Program-made: the position numbers and the translations under genes
Notes under the pieces: model-generated
The model's database searches: none
Told to the model about the DNA's origin: nothing
Seen by the model: only the letters and a program-made list of their open reading frames with translations
DNA from: Streptomyces tendae
Lineage (GTDB): Bacteria; Actinomycetota; Actinomycetes; Streptomycetales; Streptomycetaceae
Direction of reading: 5' to 3'
NCBI RefSeq assembly: GCF_014650435.1
Contig: NZ_BMUY01000005.1
Coordinates: forward strand, 434,001 to 498,000
DNA: 64,000 bases
Part shown: piece after piece, positions 59,198-64,000 of the stretch
Layout of the letters: each line of letters opens with the position of its first letter
How positions within the stretch are numbered: the first letter of the stretch is position 1

Positions 59198-59661
59198 CCG
59201 TGGCGCAGCGCCGGGGGCGCAGGATCATGATGACCCCCGGCGAGCTGGAGGCGTTCCTCACCACCCAGCGCACCTGCCGGGTCGCCACCGTCTCGGCCGA
59301 CGGCGCCCCGCACGTGAGCACGCTCTGGTTCGTCTGGGACGGTGCGTCGATGTGGCTGTACTCGGTCGTGCGCAGCCGGCGCTGGACGGACCTGCGGCGC
59401 GATCCGCGGGTGGCGATCGTCGTCGACACCGGTGAGGAGTACGACGAGTTGCGGGGCGCGGAGCTGTCCGGCCGGGTGGAGTTCGTGGGGGAGGTGCCGC
59501 GCACCGGCGGGCTGTGCGCCGAACTCGACTTCCCGGAGACGCTGTTCGCCCGCAAGAACTTCGGCGTCCAGGAGATGCCGCACGACGGGCGGCACGCCTG
59601 GCTGCGGCTGACGCCGGAGAAGGTCGTCTCCTGGGACTTCCGCAAGCTGACGTCCGGATAG
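59194..59661 (+). CDS. Pyridoxamine 5'-phosphate oxidase-family (PPOX) flavoprotein
   Basis: 155-residue split-barrel protein of the PNPOx/F420-binding superfamily: FLTTQRTCRVATVSADGAPH then VSTLWFVWDGASMWLYSV is the flavin/cofactor-binding core, and SRRWTDLRRDPRVAIVVD the following strand-helix. The ATG at 59194 overlaps the Rieske stop codon, so it is cotranslated with it. Electron transfer from this flavoprotein to a secreted Rieske protein would need a membrane step, so the pairing may only be regulatory. Whether it binds FMN or F420 is not evident. Confidence 0.85.
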   Translation: MTVAQRRGRRIMMTPGELEAFLTTQRTCRVATVSADGAPHVSTLWFVWDGASMWLYSVVRSRRWTDLRRDPRVAIVVDTGEEYDELRGAELSGRVEFVGEVPRTGGLCAELDFPETLFARKNFGVQEMPHDGRHAWLRLTPEKVVSWDFRKLTSG

Positions 59662-59712
59662 CCCCGGCGGGCCCGGCGGCCCCCCGCCGGGCACCTCCCC
59701 CACTCCGGTCGC

Positions 59713-60624
59713 TCACCCCGCCTCGCCCACCTCCCGTGCCGTCGCCCGCAGCGCGTCCACCGCCGCGCGGATCGACGGGCGGCGGTCGGCGTCCGCGCGC
59801 CAGACGACGTACACGTGCCGGCGCACCCGTTGCTTCAGCGGCACGGTGACCACGGCGGCGGGCATCGGGTGGCGCCCGAGCAGGGGCGCGATGCACACGC
59901 CGAGCCCCGCGGCGACCAGCCCGAGCTGGGTGTGGGTCTCGGCGGCGCGGTGGCCGACGATCGGCTCGATGCCCTTCGAGCGCAGCGTGAACATCAGCCA
60001 CTCGTGGCAGAACTCGCCCTCGCCCCACGTGATCCACTCGTCCTCGGCGAACTCGGCGAGGTCCACCTCGTCCCGGTCGGCGAGCCGGTGGCCGACGGGC
60101 ATGGCGACGTCGGCGGGATCGTCCAGGAGCGGTGCCTTGACGAGGCCGTCGGGCAGCGGCATCGGCTTGTTGTACCAGTCGAGCACGACGGCCAGGTCCA
60201 GGTCACCGCGGACCACGCCGTTGATGCCGCGCTCCGGCTCCAGCTCCGAGGAGCGGATGCGCAGCACGGGGTGCTCGGCACGCAGGGCGGCCAGCGCGGC
60301 GGGGAAGAGCCCGCGGGCGGCCGTCGGGAACGCCGACAACCGCAGCTCGCCCGCCACCTGGCCGCGCTGCGCCTCCAGGTCCGCCTGGGCCAGCTCGACC
60401 TGGGAGAGGATGCGGGCCGCGTGCTCGGCGAGCAGCCGGCCGGCGTCCGTGAGGCGCACGCCCCGCCCGTTCTTGGCGAGGAGCCGCTGGCCGGCCTCGC
60501 GCTCCAGCTTGGCCATCTGCTGCGAGACGGCCGAGGTGGTGATGTGCAGGCCGGCCGCGGCACCGCTGACCGAACCGTGCCGGGCGAGGGCGTCGAGGGT
60601 CCGCAGGCGCTCCAGGTTCAACAT
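59713..60624 (-). CDS. LysR family transcriptional regulator
   Basis: 303-residue regulator with N-terminal helix-turn-helix (LRTLDALARHGSVSGAAAGL followed by TTSAVSQQMAKLE) and the C-terminal periplasmic-binding-type effector domain. It is divergent from the EamA transporter gene (75 bases between the start codons), which is its probable target, and the gap carries an inverted repeat and a direct repeat. The effector is unknown. ATG at 60624 gives the standard family start. Confidence 0.9.
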   Translation of the reverse strand: MLNLERLRTLDALARHGSVSGAAAGLHITTSAVSQQMAKLEREAGQRLLAKNGRGVRLTDAGRLLAEHAARILSQVELAQADLEAQRGQVAGELRLSAFPTAARGLFPAALAALRAEHPVLRIRSSELEPERGINGVVRGDLDLAVVLDWYNKPMPLPDGLVKAPLLDDPADVAMPVGHRLADRDEVDLAEFAEDEWITWGEGEFCHEWLMFTLRSKGIEPIVGHRAAETHTQLGLVAAGLGVCIAPLLGRHPMPAAVVTVPLKQRVRRHVYVVWRADADRRPSIRAAVDALRATAREVGEAG

Positions 60625-60632
60625 GTAAGCAA

Positions 60633-60674
60633 TGCTACGAGATATTCGGTGCGAAATCTCGATTGTGCTACGAG
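60633..60674. promoter_or_regulatory. LysR-type operator region
   Basis: CGAGAT and ATCTCG form a near-perfect inverted repeat at 60638-60661 (TTCG/CGAA inside extends it), and TGCTACGAG occurs twice at 60633-60641 and 60666-60674. This is a good candidate for the LysR binding sites controlling the EamA transporter. Confidence 0.55.
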
Positions 60675-60698
60675 GTCTGCTGCCTCATCGTTGCCTGC

Positions 60699-61703
60699 AT
60701 GAGCAGCAGCGCCGCGTCCCCTTCCGTCCCCTCCCCGGCCCGCCGTGTCCTCGACTGGCGGCTGCGCTTCGGGGTCCTCTCGCTCGTCTGGGGTTTCAGC
60801 TTCCTCTTCATGAAGGTGGGCACCGAGAGCTTCGCCCCGTTCCAGGTCACGCTCGGACGGCTGGCGTTCGGTACGGCGGTGGTCGCCGCGGCGATGGCGG
60901 TGAAGCGGGAGCGGCTCCCGCGCGGCGCGTGGACGTGGGTGCACCTCACGGTCGCCGGATTCCTCCTCAACGCGCTGCCGTTCTCCCTGTTCGCCTTCTC
61001 GGAGCTGACCATCCCGTCGTCGCTGGCGGGCATCTGCAACGCCACCTCGCCCCTGTGGGGCATGGCCCTGTCGCTGGTCGCCCTGTCCGAGGACCGCCCG
61101 ACGCGCCGCCGGGTGGCCGGTCTCGGCATCGGCTTCCTCGGCGTCCTGACGGTGCTGGGCGTCTGGCAGGGATTCCACGGCCTCGACGTCACGGGCACGG
61201 CGCTGGCCCTGCTGGCCTCGTTCAGCTACCCGGTCGGCTGGATCTACGTCCGCCGCACCCTGGCCGGCTCCCGCCACTCCCACCTGTCGCTGACCGGTGC
61301 CCAGCTGGGCCTGGCCACCCTGCAACTGGCGGTCGTGACACCGCTGTTCACCTCGGTACCGACCAGCTTCCCGGTGCTCCCGCTGCTGGCGGTCGCGGCC
61401 CTGGGCGTCCTCGGCACCGGGCTGGCCTTCCTGATCCAGTACGACCTGGTCGCCGAGATCGGCCCGACGACCGCGCAGATGGTCACGTACTTCACCCCGG
61501 TCATCGCCACGGCCGCGGGCGTCGCGCTGCTCGGCGAGTCGCTGTCCTGGTCGACACCGGTCGGCGCGGCCGTCGTCCTCGCCGGTGCGGCACTGGCCCA
61601 GTCCCGCCCCAGGACCGACCGCGACCGGAGCGCGCCCGCGCCCGTCACCCCGGGCGTCACCCCCGAGACGGCACGCAGAGCACGCCAAGGATCGCGGGTC
61701 TGA
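60699..61703 (+). CDS. EamA/DMT family exporter
   Basis: 334-residue drug/metabolite transporter with ten predicted transmembrane helices in two EamA repeats: VWGFSFLFMKVGTESFAPFQ starts the first, and GWIYVRRTLAGSRH then TGLAFLIQYDLVAEIGPTTA and FTPVIATAAGVALLGESLSW the second. It exports amino acids or drug-like metabolites. A Pro/Thr/Arg-rich tail follows. ATG at 60699 is chosen as the family start. It is divergent from, and probably controlled by, the LysR regulator. Confidence 0.9.
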   Translation: MSSSAASPSVPSPARRVLDWRLRFGVLSLVWGFSFLFMKVGTESFAPFQVTLGRLAFGTAVVAAAMAVKRERLPRGAWTWVHLTVAGFLLNALPFSLFAFSELTIPSSLAGICNATSPLWGMALSLVALSEDRPTRRRVAGLGIGFLGVLTVLGVWQGFHGLDVTGTALALLASFSYPVGWIYVRRTLAGSRHSHLSLTGAQLGLATLQLAVVTPLFTSVPTSFPVLPLLAVAALGVLGTGLAFLIQYDLVAEIGPTTAQMVTYFTPVIATAAGVALLGESLSWSTPVGAAVVLAGAALAQSRPRTDRDRSAPAPVTPGVTPETARRARQGSRV

Positions 61704-61714
61704 GGAGCGGCCCC

Positions 61715-63052
61715 TCAGACGTAGCTCCGGGGCGGCCCCGCGCCCGGCCCCACCGCCGCCGCGACCGCCGCCGCCAGCGGCCCGGCGTCCTCCTCCCCCA
61801 GCGTCGAGACGGTGATCCGGATGCCGGGCGGCGCGGCCAGCCGGAAGCGCGCGCCGGGGGCCACGGCCCACCCGGCGTGCAGGAGCCGGGCCACGGCACC
61901 GGTCTCGTCCGGCACCGGGATCCACACGTTCATGCCGCTGCGCCCCTGTCCGGTGACCCCGTGCTCGGCGAGGGCGCCGAGGAGCGCGTCCCGGCGTCGC
62001 CCGTACACCCCCGCCACCGCGCGCCCGTCCACCGCGCCGTCGGCCCACAGCCGGGCCACGGCCCGCTGGGTGATGCGGCTGACCCAGCCGGGGCCGAGCC
62101 GCTGCCGCCCCCGCACCCGGTCGAGCGTGACGGGGTCCCCGGTGAGCACGGCGAGCCGCAGGTCGGGGCCGCACGCCTTGGCGGCGGAGCGAACGAAGGC
62201 CCAGCTGCGGGTCGTACCGGCGAGGGGGTGCAGCGGGAGGTCGACGATGCCGTGGCCGTGGTCGTCCTCGATGAGCAGCGTCCCGGGGTGGTCGCGCAGG
62301 ACGGACCGCAGGGCACGCGCACGTGCCGGTCCCACCGCGGCGCCCGTCGGGTTCTGCGCGCGGTCCGTGACCACCAGGGCACGGGCACCGGCCGCGAGGA
62401 CCCGGCGTACGTCCTCGGGCAGCGGTCCCTGGTCGTCGACTCCGACGGGGACCGTGCGCAGGCCGAGCGCGGGCACCAGGTCCAGGAGACTGCCCCAGCC
62501 CGGGTCCTCGACGGCGACGGTGTCACCGGCCTTGAGGTGGGCGGCGAGGACCCGCTCCATCGCGTCCAGCGACCCGGACGTCACCGCCACCGGCCCGTCC
62601 GGCACGCCGTCGGCGTCCAGTTCGGCCCGCGCGACGCGGGCCAGCTCCGGGTCCACGGGCGCGTGCCCGTACAGCACCGGCTCGCGATCGCCCTGCCCGG
62701 CCGCCGCGGCGAACACCGGGCCCAGCGCGGGCAGCAGCGCCGGGTCCGGATTGCCGTCGGACACGTCGCGCACCCCCGCGGGCACCTCGACGCGGATGAA
62801 CTCCCGCCCGGTGGTGGCCGGCTTCGCGCGCACCCGGCTGCCCCGTCGCCCGGCCGTCTCGATGACCCCCCGTTCGCGCAGAGTGCGGTAGGCGGCGGCG
62901 ACCGTGTTCGGATTCACCCCGAGGTGTTGCGCCAACTCCCGCATCGGCGGCAGCGGTTGCCCCGGCCGCAGCTCTCCCGAGCCCACCGCACGCTCGACGC
63001 TCGCGGAAATCTCCGCTGCACCCCGTCCTGTGATCCGATACTCTCCTAGCAC
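61715..63052 (-). CDS. MocR-type GntR regulator with aminotransferase-like domain
   Basis: 445-residue MocR protein: an N-terminal GntR winged helix (LPPMRELAQHLGVNPNTVAA then AYRTLRERGVIET) joined to a fold-type I aminotransferase domain binding PLP through the lysine in RSAAKACGPDLRLAVL; VTDRAQNPTGAAVGP and SYV C-terminus complete it. Such proteins sense PLP or amino acids. It is divergent from an FMN-dependent pyridoxamine-oxidase-like gene, a link seen in PdxR-type regulation of vitamin B6 genes. GTG at 63052 lies seven bases after a CATAAT box (leaderless). Confidence 0.9.
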   Translation of the reverse strand: MLGEYRITGRGAAEISASVERAVGSGELRPGQPLPPMRELAQHLGVNPNTVAAAYRTLRERGVIETAGRRGSRVRAKPATTGREFIRVEVPAGVRDVSDGNPDPALLPALGPVFAAAAGQGDREPVLYGHAPVDPELARVARAELDADGVPDGPVAVTSGSLDAMERVLAAHLKAGDTVAVEDPGWGSLLDLVPALGLRTVPVGVDDQGPLPEDVRRVLAAGARALVVTDRAQNPTGAAVGPARARALRSVLRDHPGTLLIEDDHGHGIVDLPLHPLAGTTRSWAFVRSAAKACGPDLRLAVLTGDPVTLDRVRGRQRLGPGWVSRITQRAVARLWADGAVDGRAVAGVYGRRRDALLGALAEHGVTGQGRSGMNVWIPVPDETGAVARLLHAGWAVAPGARFRLAAPPGIRITVSTLGEEDAGPLAAAVAAAVGPGAGPPRSYV

Positions 63053-63063
63053 AAAGCCAATTA

Positions 63064-63075
63064 TGCACTAGTGCA
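63064..63075. promoter_or_regulatory. Palindromic operator between the MocR and PNPOx-like genes
   Basis: TGCACTAGTGCA is a perfect 12-base palindrome overlapping the -10 box of the MocR gene and just before the other gene's ribosome binding site. It is a good candidate site for the MocR regulator. Confidence 0.65.
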
Positions 63076-63087
63076 ATGGAGAACGCC

Positions 63088-63774
63088 ATGCAGGGCACCA
63101 CGGGGACGCCGCCGCAGCCGACCGACACCTACCCGCCCACCGACCGCACCGTCCCCACCCGCTCCCCGGACCGGGCGTCCTACGACAAGGAGCTGGTGCA
63201 CGCGATACTCGACGAGGGCTACGTCTGCCATCTCGGTTTCGTCCGCGACGGCGCCCCGGTGGTTCTGCCGACGCTGTACGGCCGGGTGGGCGAGCGGCTC
63301 TACGTGCACGGCTCGACGGGCTCGCGCCCGCTGCGGATGACGGGCGCGGCCGACCCGGGGCTGCCGGTCTGCCTGACGGTGACGCACGTGGACGCGCTGG
63401 TGCTGGCCCGCTCGGCCTTCCACCACTCGATCAACTACCGGTCGGTGGTGGTGCACGGCACGGCGTACGAGGTGACGGACCCCGAGGAGCGGCGCACGGC
63501 CCTGGACGCCCTGGTCGACCACGTCGTCCCGGGCCGCTCCCGCGACTCCCGGCCGGCCAGCAAGAAGGAGCTGGCCGCCACCGCCGTGATCCGCCTCGAC
63601 CTGGACGAGGTCTCCGCCAAGCTCCGCACCGGCGGGGTGAACGACGAGCCGGAGGACCTCGCCCTCCCGCACTGGGCCGGTCTCGTCCCGCTGCGCAAGG
63701 GGTACGGGGCTCCGGTCGCCGATCCCGCCCTGGTGCCCGGCACCGCGCTGCCCGACTACCTGTCGGCCGGGTGA
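63088..63774 (+). CDS. PNPOx-like FMN-binding oxidase family protein
   Basis: 228-residue protein of the pyridoxamine 5'-phosphate oxidase-like split-barrel family: YVCHLGFVRDGAPVVLPTLY and GERLYVHGSTGSRPLR form the cofactor site, followed by LVLARSAFHHSINYRSVVVH. The starting ATG at 63088 has GGAG upstream; an earlier in-frame ATG four codons up is less likely. Because the divergent regulator is a MocR protein that probably reads PLP, this gene may act in vitamin B6 recycling. A hairpin terminator follows. Confidence 0.85.
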   Translation: MQGTTGTPPQPTDTYPPTDRTVPTRSPDRASYDKELVHAILDEGYVCHLGFVRDGAPVVLPTLYGRVGERLYVHGSTGSRPLRMTGAADPGLPVCLTVTHVDALVLARSAFHHSINYRSVVVHGTAYEVTDPEERRTALDALVDHVVPGRSRDSRPASKKELAATAVIRLDLDEVSAKLRTGGVNDEPEDLALPHWAGLVPLRKGYGAPVADPALVPGTALPDYLSAG

Positions 63775-63775
63775 C

Positions 63776-63800
63776 ACCGGCGCGCACGAAAGGCGCCGGT
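63776..63800. terminator. Hairpin terminator between convergent genes
   Basis: ACCGGCGC (63776-63783) pairs perfectly with GCGCCGGT (63793-63800), nine-base loop, immediately after the oxidase stop codon and before the EamA tail on the other strand. Confidence 0.8.
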
Positions 63801-63823
63801 CCCCCTGTGGCGGTCCCTCGGCG

Positions 63824-64000
63824 TCACGCCGGCGTGGGTCGCGTCCGCCCCTCCCGCGCCGCCCGTGTCTCCGCCACCGCGAGCCCCGCGACCGAGCCGA
63901 GCATCAGCAGCGTGCCGGCCAGGGTCGCCGCCGTGAGGTGCTCGCCGAGCAGCAGGACGGCGAACGCCGCCGCGCTGACCGGCTCGAGAAGCATGATCAC
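63824..64000 (-). CDS. EamA family transporter, C-terminal part
   Basis: The last 58 codons of a drug/metabolite transporter run off the right edge: MLLEPVSAAAFAVLLLGEHL (last EamA repeat with the conserved E-P and G-E) and ATLAGTLLMLGSVAGLAVAE form the final two membrane helices, ending in an Arg-rich tail. It differs from the complete EamA gene at 60699. Nothing can be said of its start or regulation. Confidence 0.8.
   Translation of the reverse strand: MIMLLEPVSAAAFAVLLLGEHLTAATLAGTLLMLGSVAGLAVAETRAAREGRTRPTPA

Overview
The window is very GC-rich with strong third-position G/C bias, GTG and TTG starts, many starts with no leader, and gene families typical of Streptomyces (a divergent EF-Tu, a LAL-type LuxR regulator, several divergent regulator/target pairs). 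The order EF-Tu3, thiolase, uppP, lnt, ung, peptide-binding lipoprotein, two fabG-like reductases matches, from memory, a stretch of the left part of the S. coelicolor chromosome. I take it as a Streptomyces chromosomal segment; the species is not determined. No rRNA, tRNA or CRISPR array was seen.

Layout. 1-5.4 kb: a PLP trans-sulfuration enzyme (cut by the left edge) divergent from an Lrp regulator, a DUF885 protein, a fused pair of gene fragments (Imm21 start joined to a reductase lacking its start), and a rhodanese divergent from a second Lrp regulator. 5.4-11.7 kb: sbcCD, a YigZ protein, a CysRS-like protein without catalytic motifs and a CoA-binding protein. 11.7-15.8 kb: a three-gene operon of an unrecognised 469-residue protein, a MoxR ATPase and a zinc-peptidase-like VWA protein. 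15.9-25 kb: PobA-like hydroxylase, ArsR regulator with a frameshifted cation-efflux gene, YbaK, XRE-cupin regulator, two hexapeptide proteins, DedA, thioesterase-like protein and two tandem membrane-anchored paralogues. 25-35.5 kb: polyamine-synthase-like protein, EF-Tu3, AlkD, TVP38, thiolase/HxlR pair, UppP, Lnt and small-molecule dehydrogenases. 35.5-45.6 kb: FAD monooxygenase/TetR pair with three operators, DinB protein, lipoproteins, Ung, a peptide-binding lipoprotein, two FabG-like reductases, a secreted anchored protein and a DUF3037/HipA-like kinase pair.

45.6-50.4 kb is accessory DNA full of debris: a tyrosine-integrase tail, a deleted type II thioesterase, a carotenoid oxygenase, a drug-type ABC permease, an ABC ATPase missing its first half, an intact TetR regulator, and a deleted, frameshifted macrolide-type glycosyltransferase. 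I read this as the decayed remains of a polyketide-type gene cluster brought in by an integrative element and inserted at the start of the HipA-like gene.

50.6-64 kb: a histidine-kinase-like ATPase with a 908-residue LAL regulator, an Xaa-Pro aminopeptidase, a TrmB/LuxR regulator convergent with a secreted subtilisin, a Rieske lipoprotein with a PPOX protein, a LysR/EamA divergent pair, a MocR/FMN-oxidase divergent pair and the tail of another EamA transporter. A recurring theme is divergent regulator-target pairs whose shared promoters carry clear palindromes, and start codons placed 6-8 bases after a TANNNT box.
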